From Caldisericota bacterium (lineage in GTDB: Bacteria > CG03 > B21-G15), in contig QMOP01000063.1 of assembly GCA_003650255.1 (NCBI GenBank), positions 1 to 7,325 of the forward strand: 7,325 nucleotides of DNA, in the 5' to 3' direction. Positions 1-6,794 of the stretch are shown one piece after another (position 1 is the first letter of the stretch; every line of letters begins with the position of its first letter). The notes beneath the pieces are model-generated. The model ran no database searches. It had not been told where the DNA came from and saw only the letters and a list, made by a program, of their open reading frames with translations. The translations under genes and the position numbers were made by a program.

Positions 1-278
1 ATATTAAATTTGATGTTTATACAAAAAGAAAACTTTGGAAATTAAAAGTTGTTTATCATGGAAAAAGAAAAATAAAGATTGATGGGAAAACATATAATAC
101 AATTCTTGTTGAACCAAAATTAAGGGATGAAGGAATCTTTAAAGCAAAAGGAAGAATCCTTGTATATTTTACAGATGATGAAAAAAAGATTCCTATTTTA
201 ATGAAGTCAAAAATTCCTGTAGGTTCAATTGTGGCAGTTATGGAGAAGATTCAAGTAAATTCCTCAGAATCTCATTAA
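1..278 (+). CDS. DUF3108 domain protein, C-terminal part (5' end outside window)
   Basis: This is the 3' portion of a plus-strand gene. It is open from the left edge (first whole codon at 3) to a TAA at 276-278 and gives 91 residues. The C-terminal segment contains YFTDDEKKIPILMKSK followed by VGSIVA (about residues 55-78). This matches the conserved end of the DUF3108 family as I remember it: an aromatic residue, a DD pair, an R/K-rich IP motif, a Ser-Lys pair, then a G-S-x-x-A strand. DUF3108 proteins are usually exported beta-rich proteins of diderm bacteria with no firmly established biochemical role. The N-terminus, including any signal peptide, is outside the window. The last ten or so residues (after about 80) go beyond the usual family end and lie within the 3' end of the opposing gatB gene. 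Composition is purine-rich on the plus strand, as expected for a real coding strand here. The family call rests on motif recall, not on a search. Confidence 0.8.
   Translation, partial: IKFDVYTKRKLWKLKVVYHGKRKIKIDGKTYNTILVEPKLRDEGIFKAKGRILVYFTDDEKKIPILMKSKIPVGSIVAVMEKIQVNSSESH
238..278. other. 41-bp convergent 3' overlap of the DUF3108 gene and gatB
   Basis: The plus-strand gene stops with TAA at 276-278. The minus-strand gatB stops with TAA at 240-238, so the two coding regions share 41 bp tail to tail. No GC-rich hairpin followed by a U-tract is visible on either strand here or in the adjacent coding sequence. The base composition of the plus strand changes from purine-rich to pyrimidine-rich at this point, which marks the change of coding strand. 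Confidence 0.85.
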
Positions 279-1686
279 CAGCTCTTGGATTTGCCCTTCC
301 CCTTGTCTTCTTCATCACCTCTCCAACAAGACGCCCTATTGCCTGCTTCTTTCCCTTCTTATAATCCTCAACAACCTTTTGATTCTCCTTCAAAACACAA
401 GAACATATCCTTCTTATCTCATCTTCATCCTGTATCTGTTCCATATCAAGTTCTTTAAGAAGTTTTGAGGGAAACTCACCCTTTTCAAGCATAACCGGAA
501 ATATTTCCTTTCCTATTTTTGAAGTAATTTTACCTGAAATCTTCAATTTAACAAGTTCCTTCAAATGTTCTGGCTTTAATTTTAACTCATTAAATGATAA
601 TTTTCTTTCGTTTAAAATTCCAAGTAAATCATTCAGTATCCATGAACTTGCTTCTTTAAAAAAACTTTTATCATTTTCTCCTTTTATAACCTCCTCAAAA
701 AAATCACTTGCTTCTTTATTTGATATAAAAACATCTGCTTCATACTCTGAAAGTGAAAGTTCATCTATATATCTTCTTCTTCTCTCAAGAGGAAGTTCAG
801 GAATTTTTGAAAAAACCTCATTTAGAAACTCTTCATCAAATTCAAGTTCAACAAGATCAGGATCAGGAAAGTATCTATAATCATGTGCATACTCCTTCCT
901 TCTCATTGATTTTGTTACTCCTCCCCTTTCATCCCACAATCTTGTCTCTTGAATTATCTTCTCCCCTTTTTCAAGAAGTTTTATCTGTCTTCTTGCTTCA
1001 TATGAAAGAGCATCCTTAACACTTTTAAACGAATTCATATTTTTAACTTCCACCTTTACGCCAAGTTCTTTCTCTCCTTTTCTTCTTACAGATAAATTTG
1101 CATCACAGCGCAGACTCCCTTTCTCCATATCGCAATCAGAAATTCCAGCATAAATCAAATTTAATCTTAAAAAAGTAAGATACTCAACTGCTTCTTCAGG
1201 ACTTCTTATATCTGGCTTTGAAACAATTTCAAGTAAAGGAATGCCTGACCTGTTAAAATCAATCAAACTGTAATCAAGTTTTCTTGAACCAATATAATGA
1301 AGAAGTTTGCCTGTATCCTCCTCCTGATGAACCCTCATTATTCCAATTCTTTTTCCTGATGGAAGTTCAAGATACCCATCATATCCAATTGGTTCTTCAT
1401 ATTGTGAAATCTGATAGTTTTTTGGAAGGTCTGGATAAAAATAGTTTTTTCTTGCAAATCTTGATATTCTGTTTATCTTACAGTTAAGAATTTTACTTGC
1501 AATAAGTGCAAGTTCAATTGCTCTTCTATTTATCTTTGGTAAAACACCTGGTTGACCTGTGCATATAGGACAAATATTTTCATTTGGTAAAGAATCAAAA
1601 TCTGTTGAACAAGAGCAAAACATCTTACTCTTTGTCTTAAGTTGAACATGAACCTCAAGTCCTATTACTACTTCCCAATCCATCAT
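238..1686 (-). CDS. gatB: Asp/Glu-tRNA(Asn/Gln) amidotransferase subunit B (GatB)
   Basis: GatB is the tRNA-binding and kinase subunit of the cytoplasmic GatCAB amidotransferase. It activates mischarged Glu-tRNA(Gln) or Asp-tRNA(Asn) with ATP so that ammonia from GatA can convert it to the amide form. At 482 residues it is full length. Visible hallmarks are the N-terminal VVIGLEVHVQL, a four-Cys zinc-type site (C24, C26, C39, C42, in CSC...CPIC), YPDLPKNYQISQ (84-95), the family signature DFNRSGIPLLEIV (143-155), HDYRYFPDPDL (268-278), and the C-terminal YqeY-like tail ending in GRLVGEV...GRANP (451-467). Two ATGs lie in tandem at the start. The first (1686-1684) makes an ATGA overlap with the stop of the preceding gene and is closer to an AAGGAG at 1706-1701, though that spacing is long (14 nt), so coupling probably matters. 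The 3' end overlaps the converging DUF3108 gene. Unlike the commonest gatCAB order, gatB is separated from gatA by a small gene. Confidence 0.97.
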   Translation of the reverse strand: MMDWEVVIGLEVHVQLKTKSKMFCSCSTDFDSLPNENICPICTGQPGVLPKINRRAIELALIASKILNCKINRISRFARKNYFYPDLPKNYQISQYEEPIGYDGYLELPSGKRIGIMRVHQEEDTGKLLHYIGSRKLDYSLIDFNRSGIPLLEIVSKPDIRSPEEAVEYLTFLRLNLIYAGISDCDMEKGSLRCDANLSVRRKGEKELGVKVEVKNMNSFKSVKDALSYEARRQIKLLEKGEKIIQETRLWDERGGVTKSMRRKEYAHDYRYFPDPDLVELEFDEEFLNEVFSKIPELPLERRRRYIDELSLSEYEADVFISNKEASDFFEEVIKGENDKSFFKEASSWILNDLLGILNERKLSFNELKLKPEHLKELVKLKISGKITSKIGKEIFPVMLEKGEFPSKLLKELDMEQIQDEDEIRRICSCVLKENQKVVEDYKKGKKQAIGRLVGEVMKKTRGRANPRAVNEILRNLLESSP

Positions 1687-2045
1687 TTCTTTTTTGAAAT
1701 CTCCTTAATTTTTCTTTGCTTCTGCTTAATCTCCTTCTCAATACTCTCAACTTTTTTAATAAGTTCTGCAATTTCTAAATTTTTCTTTAATTCCTCATTT
1801 TTAGCAACCTTCTTCCCAATTTCAATATCAATTTTTTCAAGTTGACTTTTCAAACTCATCTCCTCAATTTTCAATCTTGAAACACTTGCAGCAACTTCTG
1901 CCTGTTTTTCAAGTTCTTGAGCAAGTTTTTTTGCCTTCTCTCCAATAACCTTAAAACCCTCTTCTGCTTTTTTAAGAACCTCCTTCCAAGATGATTTCTC
2001 TTCAACTCCAATTACAATGTCATTCTCCTTATTCTTCTTAGCCAT
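1683..2045 (-). CDS. Small coiled-coil protein of unknown function, inserted between gatA and gatB
   Basis: A 120-residue, highly charged protein with no Cys, no membrane segment and no signal peptide. The N-terminus (1-20) is polar and ends at the only Trp (W20). Residues about 20-50 could form an amphipathic helix rich in Lys, Ala and Glu. Residues about 55-118 show heptad-like spacing of Leu/Ile/Val and look like one long coiled coil ending in a Lys run. The stretch from about 55 to 80, ending in EIGKKV, resembles small bacterial helical proteins with an L-x-x-x-I-x-x-x-x-x-E-I-G-K pattern, some of which carry a zinc ribbon. No ribbon is present here, and this likeness is from memory. The gene overlaps the end of gatA by 8 bp and gatB by 4 bp (ATGA), so it is co-translated with the amidotransferase. 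The start is fixed by a perfect Shine-Dalgarno sequence. Function is unknown; a structural or accessory role with GatCAB is only a possibility. Confidence 0.85.
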   Translation of the reverse strand: MAKKNKENDIVIGVEEKSSWKEVLKKAEEGFKVIGEKAKKLAQELEKQAEVAASVSRLKIEEMSLKSQLEKIDIEIGKKVAKNEELKKNLEIAELIKKVESIEKEIKQKQRKIKEISKKK

Positions 2046-3477
2046 GATCCATCACCTCCTTTTCAAGAATTTTTTCAAGAAAAAAACTAAAACAAAAAAT
2101 TTCTCTCTCTGAAAGTTTTTTTCCAAGAATCTGAAGCCCTATTGGTAGTCCATCCTTATTTCTTCCAGCAGGAAAATTCAATCCTGGTATTCCTGCTAAA
2201 CTTGCTGGAATTGTGAAAACATCCTGCATATACATTGAAATGGGGTCAAGAATTTCTCCTATTTTAAATGGAACCTGAGGAGAGGTTGGCGTTATTATAA
2301 AATCAACTTTTTTAAATGCCTCCTCAAAATCTCTTTTTATAAGTGTCCTTACCTTCTGTGCTTTAAGATAATAAGCATCATAATATCCACTTGATAAAGC
2401 AAATGTTCCTATAATTATCCTCCTTTTTGCCTCCTCTCCAAAACCATCTCTTCTAGTAAGGAAATAATCTTCAATCAAATCCTTTCCATTTCTGTTTGAA
2501 TATCCATATTTAACTCCATCATACCTTGCAAGATTTGAACTTGCCTCACTTGGAGCAACAATATAATAAACACTTACAGCATACTTTGTATGAGGAAGTT
2601 TAATCCTTTCAATTATTGATCCCTCTTCCTCAAGTTTTTTACATATTCCTAAAATCCTATCCTTAATTTCACTATCAACCCCAAGTTCAAAATACTCATC
2701 AGGAAGCCCAATCTTTACACCCTTTATATCAAAATTCTCAATATCTTTTGAATACTCAGGGACCTCCTCATTTAAAGATGTTGAATCATACTCATCATAA
2801 CCTGCTATTACCTCCATTATTAAAGCAAGATCAAAAGTATTTTTTGCAAAAGGACCTATCTGGTCAAGTGAAGAGGCAAACGCAATAAGACCATACCTTG
2901 AAACCCTTCCATAAGTTGGTTTAAGTCCAAAAACACCACAAAAACTTGCTGGCTGTCTTATTGAACCACCAGTATCTGAACCAAGTGAACATGGAACAAA
3001 TCCAGCACTTACACTTGCAGCACTTCCACCAGAAGAACCACCAGGAACCCTCTCTATATCAACAGGATTTCTTGTTGGACCAAAGTAAGATGTCTCAGTT
3101 GAAGAACCAAAAGCAAACTCATCCATATTCGTCTTTCCAATAATTATAGCACCTTCCTCTTTCAATCTTTTTACAACAGTTGCATCATAAGTAGCGATGT
3201 AATTTTCAAGTATTTTAGAACCTGCTGTTGTTCTTTTACCTTTTACAAGGATATTATCCTTTATTGATATTGGAACTCCAAGAAGTTTTTTATCCTTTAA
3301 ATCTTCAAGATTCCTATCAATTAATTCTCCTTCTTTAATTGCATCCTCTTCAAAAACTGTTATAAAAGAATTTACCCCTTTATCCCTTTCTCTTATTTCC
3401 TTTAAACACTCCTCAACAACCTCCTTTGCTTTTATTTTCTTATTCTTTATTCCTTCAACAATTTCCTTTATACTCAT
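2038..3477 (-). CDS. gatA: Asp/Glu-tRNA(Asn/Gln) amidotransferase subunit A (GatA)
   Basis: GatA is the glutaminase subunit of GatCAB. It hydrolyses glutamine and feeds ammonia to GatB. The 479-residue length is normal. The amidase-signature Ser-cisSer-Lys triad is complete: K73 in SIKDN, S148 in PGGSSGGSAA, and S172 in SDTGGSIRQPAS. The 75 and 24 residue spacings match those of characterised GatA proteins. Downstream, LKPTYGRVSRYGLIAFASSLDQIGP (from about residue 186) is also typical GatA rather than a generic amidase. The start ATG overlaps the gatC stop as ATGA (3477-3474). An AGAGGAG at 3486-3480 lies very close to it. The C-terminus ends in a short Lys/Glu-rich tail (EKILEKEVMDHG) whose codons double as the ribosome binding site and start of the next gene. 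Nothing suggests a defect. Confidence 0.97.
   Translation of the reverse strand: MSIKEIVEGIKNKKIKAKEVVEECLKEIRERDKGVNSFITVFEEDAIKEGELIDRNLEDLKDKKLLGVPISIKDNILVKGKRTTAGSKILENYIATYDATVVKRLKEEGAIIIGKTNMDEFAFGSSTETSYFGPTRNPVDIERVPGGSSGGSAASVSAGFVPCSLGSDTGGSIRQPASFCGVFGLKPTYGRVSRYGLIAFASSLDQIGPFAKNTFDLALIMEVIAGYDEYDSTSLNEEVPEYSKDIENFDIKGVKIGLPDEYFELGVDSEIKDRILGICKKLEEEGSIIERIKLPHTKYAVSVYYIVAPSEASSNLARYDGVKYGYSNRNGKDLIEDYFLTRRDGFGEEAKRRIIIGTFALSSGYYDAYYLKAQKVRTLIKRDFEEAFKKVDFIITPTSPQVPFKIGEILDPISMYMQDVFTIPASLAGIPGLNFPAGRNKDGLPIGLQILGKKLSEREIFCFSFFLEKILEKEVMDHG
2051..2062 (-). promoter_or_regulatory. Strong Shine-Dalgarno of the coiled-coil gene, inside the gatA 3' end
   Basis: The minus strand reads AAAGGAGGTGAT, complementary over 12 bases to the usual bacterial 16S rRNA 3' tail. 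The AGGAGG core lies 9 nt before the ATG at 2045-2043. It is encoded by the last codons of gatA (Lys-Glu-Val-Met). It is clearly the best ribosome binding site in the window; the other genes have weaker, poorly spaced or no such sites. Confidence 0.9.
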
Positions 3478-3755
3478 ATCTCCTCTATTACCCTCTTAAC
3501 CTTGAAGAAATCCTCTTCTCTTTCGGGAGCATTCTCAAGTATAAGTTCCCTGTCCTCAAACTTCCTCATCTTATCCTCTCTCATCACATTCTTCACACCC
3601 AGTGTGTGAAATATTGGAAGGATATTCTCAGTATCAAGTTCTTCAAGATTTTTAAAAAACTCAATAATCTCTGGAAGTTGTTTTTTAAACTTTTCTCTTT
3701 CTTCTTCTGTTACATATAACCTTGCAAGTTCAATTATGTGCTCTATATCTATCAT
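3474..3755 (-). CDS. gatC: Asp/Glu-tRNA(Asn/Gln) amidotransferase subunit C (GatC)
   Basis: GatC is the small subunit that wraps around and stabilises the GatA-GatB pair. With the start chosen here the protein has 93 residues, the usual GatC size. The family pattern is clear: an N-terminal helix IIELARLYVTEEE, the helix KKQLPEIIEFFKNLEELDT, a central LPIFH, the conserved MRED (58-61), and a C-terminal NAPEREEDFFKVKRVIEE. The reading frame extends upstream to an ATG at 3839, but those 28 extra residues have no GatC character and would lie deep inside the helicase gene. The ATG at 3755-3753 has a good GAGGT site at 3765-3761 and fits the family. This start overlaps the helicase 3' end by 26 bp. 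The stop overlaps the gatA start (ATGA). Confidence 0.95.
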   Translation of the reverse strand: MIDIEHIIELARLYVTEEEREKFKKQLPEIIEFFKNLEELDTENILPIFHTLGVKNVMREDKMRKFEDRELILENAPEREEDFFKVKRVIEEI

Positions 3756-5667
3756 AGTCAACCTCAATTTCTGCTTCTTCAATAAATCTTGAAACATCAA
3801 GAAATCTTGGTGTTCCATAGAGCATTCTTGAATAAACACAACTTAAATATAATCTTTCTTTTGCTCTTGTCATACCGACATAAAAGAGTCTTCTTTCCTC
3901 TTCAAGCTCCTCAGGATCATAGAGTGCATCTCTATATGGAAGAATTCCTTCTTCAAGGCCTGTTATAAATACAACTTTAAATTCTAAACCCTTGGCAAGA
4001 TGAAGTGTCATAAGTGTTACCCTTCCTCCTTCTCTCTTATACTCATCATAAGGAGTTATTAAAGAAAGATAATTTAAAAATTCTCTCAAGTCAACAATTT
4101 CATTATTTTCTTCAAACTCAACACAACTTGAAATAAACTCACCAACATTGTCCTTTCTGAAACTCACCCCTTCCTTCTCAATAGAATCAAGATACTCAAA
4201 ATACTTTATTTCTTTTACAAGTTCTTTAACAAGTTCTGAAACAGAAACCTCCTTTTCAATTCCCCTTAACCTTTCAATTAAATTTACAAAATCTTTTAAT
4301 GATTTCCTTGTCCCCTTTTTAAGAAAATTTAATTCATCATTTTTTATAAATTCATAAATTGAAGTTCCTTTTTCTCCTGCGAACTTTTTTAATCTCTCAA
4401 CTGTCGTTTTTCCAATTCCTCTTGAAGGAATATTTATAATCCTTAAAAGATGCATATCCTGTTTTGGTTCAGCAATAACAACAAGATATGAGATAATATC
4501 CTTTATCTCTTTCCTCTCATAGAAACTTACACTTCCAACTATTTCATAGTTAATATTGTATCTTCTCATCATCTCCTCAATTATTCTTGACTGTGCATTT
4601 GTTCTGTAAAATACTGCTATATCCTCAAAATTGTATCCTTCATTAACAAGTTTCAAAATCTCAAGACACACTCCCCTTCCTTCATCTTCACAACTTGGAA
4701 ATCTTCTGAATATAACAGGATATCCTCCACCTTTTACTGAGTAAAGATTTTTACTGTATCTTGAAATATTGTGAGAAATAAGTTTTGAAGCATGAAAAAG
4801 GATTCTTTCTGTTGAACGGTAATTCTTCTCAAGTTTCACAACCTTACATCCTTCCCATTCCCTTTCAAACTTCAAAATATTTTGAATAGTTGCTCCCCTC
4901 CATGCATATATTGCCTGATCCTCATCTCCCACAACAAATATCTTCCTTTTTTTTCTTGCAAGCATTTTTAAAAGAATATACTGAGCATAATTTGTATCCT
5001 GATACTCATCAACAAGTATCCAGTCAAAATTGTCCTCATACTTTTTAAGTATCTCATTCCTTTCTTTAAAAAGTTTCACAACTTCCATAATCAGATCTCC
5101 AAAATCAAATGCATTCATTCTTTTTAAATAATCCTGGTATGCTTTATAAACCTTTGCCACCTCCTCCCTGTAATAGTCAAACTTTGCTTTTGAATGTAAA
5201 AGGTAACTCTCTGGGTCTATGAGACTATCCTTTGCTCTTTCAATAAGATATAAAATATTTCTTGGAGAACTGATTATTCTATCAAGACCAAGTTCCTTTA
5301 TCACCTCTTTTATACAGGCAAGTTGATCCTCCTCATCATAAACTATGAAATTTGATGACCTTCCAACCTTTGAAAGTTCATTTCTTAAAATTCTTAAACA
5401 GAAACTGTGAAATGTCCCAATAAACATCCTTAAACTCTTTTCTCCAACAAGATTCCTCACCCTTTCAAGCATCTCTTCACTCGCCTTATTTGTAAATGTT
5501 AAAGCAAGTATTTTCTCTGGTGGAACTCCTTTTAAAATAAAATATGCTATTTTATAGGTTAATACCCTCGTTTTACCCGTTCCTGCTCCTGCAAGAACAA
5601 GAATCGGTCCCTTATCATATAAAACCGCTTCTCTCTGCTCCTCATTTAAATCTTCAAGGATTCTCAT
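3730..5667 (-). CDS. pcrA: UvrD/PcrA/Rep-family 3'-5' DNA helicase, lacking the C-terminal extension
   Basis: A superfamily 1A ATP-dependent helicase acting on DNA in repair, replication restart or removal of bound proteins. All motifs are present in order: Q motif LNEEQREAV (7-15), Walker A AGAGTGKT (26-33), motif Ia LTFTNKASEEM (56-66), GTFHSFC (84-90), Walker B/motif II VDEYQDT (219-225), motif III GDEDQAIYAWRGA (247-259), motif IV NYRST (282-286), motif V TLHLAKGLEF (554-563) and motif VI RLFYVGMTRAKERL (593-606). At 645 residues it is shorter than typical PcrA/UvrD (about 720) and ends about 40 residues after motif VI. The linker and Tudor-like domain that bind RNA polymerase in PcrA/UvrD are therefore missing. 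It has no nuclease domain. The start overlaps the methyltransferase stop (ATGA) with only a weak GAAAG upstream; the end overlaps gatC by 26 bp. The pcrA symbol rests on family resemblance and proximity to gatCAB; uvrD or rep would be equally defensible. Confidence 0.93.
   Translation of the reverse strand: MRILEDLNEEQREAVLYDKGPILVLAGAGTGKTRVLTYKIAYFILKGVPPEKILALTFTNKASEEMLERVRNLVGEKSLRMFIGTFHSFCLRILRNELSKVGRSSNFIVYDEEDQLACIKEVIKELGLDRIISSPRNILYLIERAKDSLIDPESYLLHSKAKFDYYREEVAKVYKAYQDYLKRMNAFDFGDLIMEVVKLFKERNEILKKYEDNFDWILVDEYQDTNYAQYILLKMLARKKRKIFVVGDEDQAIYAWRGATIQNILKFEREWEGCKVVKLEKNYRSTERILFHASKLISHNISRYSKNLYSVKGGGYPVIFRRFPSCEDEGRGVCLEILKLVNEGYNFEDIAVFYRTNAQSRIIEEMMRRYNINYEIVGSVSFYERKEIKDIISYLVVIAEPKQDMHLLRIINIPSRGIGKTTVERLKKFAGEKGTSIYEFIKNDELNFLKKGTRKSLKDFVNLIERLRGIEKEVSVSELVKELVKEIKYFEYLDSIEKEGVSFRKDNVGEFISSCVEFEENNEIVDLREFLNYLSLITPYDEYKREGGRVTLMTLHLAKGLEFKVVFITGLEEGILPYRDALYDPEELEEERRLFYVGMTRAKERLYLSCVYSRMLYGTPRFLDVSRFIEEAEIEVDYDRYRAHN
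3761..3765 (-). promoter_or_regulatory. Ribosome binding site that fixes the gatC start
   Basis: The minus strand reads TTGAGGTTGACT immediately before the ATG at 3755. GAGGT lies 5 nt from the start codon. It supports the 93-residue GatC over the longer upstream start at 3839, and it is encoded within the last codons of the helicase gene. Confidence 0.7.
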
Positions 5668-6794
5668 CTTTCAAAATGTATTACAACCTCTATATGCATT
5701 GTATTTGGAAACATATCAAATGGATATATTCCCTTAACACTAAATCCATTGTATAAAAATTCTCTCAAATTCTCAACAGTGCTTCTTAAATTACAACCTA
5801 TATATATCAATTTATTGAAATCAAGTTCAACAACTCTTCTAATACTTTTTTTACTCATCCCACTTCTTGGTGGGTCTGTTATTACTAAATCAAAACTCTT
5901 CCTTCTTAATCTCGGAACAACCTTTCTCACATCTCCAAGAAGAAATTCTCCATTTTTTATTCCGTTTATTTTCATATTTTCAAGTGAAACTCTCCATGAA
6001 TTTTCATCCATTTCTATTCCATAAAAATACTTTACAAAATCAGCAAGAATTATTGAAATACCACCAGAACCAGAATAAAGGTCAAGTATAACATCATCTT
6101 TTTTAACTCCTGATACTTCCTTTATAAACTCATACATCCTCTCTGTTATGTAAATGTTTGGCTGAATGAATGAGTATGGAGATATCAAAAACTTCTTATC
6201 TCCAATCTCCTCAACAAGATTTTTCTCTCCATAAATATGGTAGAGTTTCTTACTTAAGGCAACATCAGAAACTTCTGGATTTACTCCCCAGTAAACACTT
6301 TTAATATTTTTAAATCTTTCAGTAAGAAAATTCACAATCTCATCTTTGAAAGGAAACTCCTCTCTATAAGTTACAAATACAAGAAGAAACTCCTCTTTCT
6401 TTTTTGATTCTTTTACAACAAGATACCTAAAATTTCCTTTATGTTTTTTTGAATCATATATTTCAAAATTGTGTCTTTTCGCAAAATCTCTGACAGATGA
6501 AAGAATTTCATTTACAATAGGATTTACAAGAAGACAGTCCTTAATATTTTCAATCTTCCAGAACTTTCCCTTCCAGTGGAGTCCAAGAAGAACATCATCC
6601 TTTTCCTTCTTAAATGTAAACTCCATTTTGTTTCTATAATGATACTGATATGGAGATGGAACTATTTCATGGATTTTATCTTCAAACTCTCTGAAATAAT
6701 CAAGGAGTAATTCCCTTTTTATTAATAGTTGCTCATCATAACTTTTATCAAGTATTGAACATCCTCCACACTTACCAAATGATGAACAAATCAT
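5664..6794 (-). CDS. rlmD: Fe-S RNA (uracil-5-)-methyltransferase, RumA/RlmD-RlmCD family, without TRAM domain
   Basis: A SAM-dependent m5U methyltransferase, most probably acting on 23S rRNA (U1939 and/or U747). The N-terminus carries the [4Fe-4S] pattern C-x5-C-x2-C (C3, C9, C12) with the distal Cys C87. The central domain has the conserved PYSFIQPN (206-213, Q211). The Rossmann fold shows the SAM loop DLYSGSGG (238-245) and TDPPRSG (306-312). The catalytic Cys is C334 in YIGCN, and the general base is E369 in FPNTMHIE. The usual Pro after the CN pair is Leu here. At 376 residues it starts directly at the Fe-S region and lacks the N-terminal TRAM domain of E. coli RlmD. The start is secure because the first Met precedes C3 by two residues and makes an ATGA overlap with the TPR gene. 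No Shine-Dalgarno is visible, so expression probably relies on coupling. A tRNA U54 target is possible, since some RumA-type enzymes modify tRNA; the exact site cannot be read from sequence. Confidence 0.9.
   Translation of the reverse strand: MICSSFGKCGGCSILDKSYDEQLLIKRELLLDYFREFEDKIHEIVPSPYQYHYRNKMEFTFKKEKDDVLLGLHWKGKFWKIENIKDCLLVNPIVNEILSSVRDFAKRHNFEIYDSKKHKGNFRYLVVKESKKKEEFLLVFVTYREEFPFKDEIVNFLTERFKNIKSVYWGVNPEVSDVALSKKLYHIYGEKNLVEEIGDKKFLISPYSFIQPNIYITERMYEFIKEVSGVKKDDVILDLYSGSGGISIILADFVKYFYGIEMDENSWRVSLENMKINGIKNGEFLLGDVRKVVPRLRRKSFDLVITDPPRSGMSKKSIRRVVELDFNKLIYIGCNLRSTVENLREFLYNGFSVKGIYPFDMFPNTMHIEVVIHFER

Noticed and set aside
753..1019. Plus-strand open frames opposite gatB and the other minus-strand genes (for example 753-1019, 3426-3719, 5749-6024)
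   Set aside because: They lie opposite well-conserved genes, show low-complexity Ser/Phe/Leu/His-rich translations typical of antisense shadows, and have no recognisable domain.
554..1686. The GatB four-cysteine site as a novelty
   Set aside because: A zinc-type Cys cluster in this position is known in many bacterial and archaeal GatB/GatE-family proteins, so it is ordinary.
2064..2090. Near direct repeat of TTCAAGAA-type sequence close to the gatA end
   Set aside because: It is explained by repeated Lys/Leu/Glu codons (EKILEKE) in the GatA tail, with no sign of a functional repeat.
3592..3610. Inverted repeat TTCACAC / GTGTGAA with a 5-base spacer, looking like an operator or hairpin
   Set aside because: It lies inside conserved gatC codons, has no U-tract, and a 7-bp stem of this kind is expected by chance a few times in a window of this size.
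3756..3839. Longer GatC with 28 extra N-terminal residues (start at 3839)
   Set aside because: The extra residues do not resemble GatC. The resulting protein would exceed the family length and overlap the helicase by 110 bp, and the downstream ATG has a good ribosome binding site.
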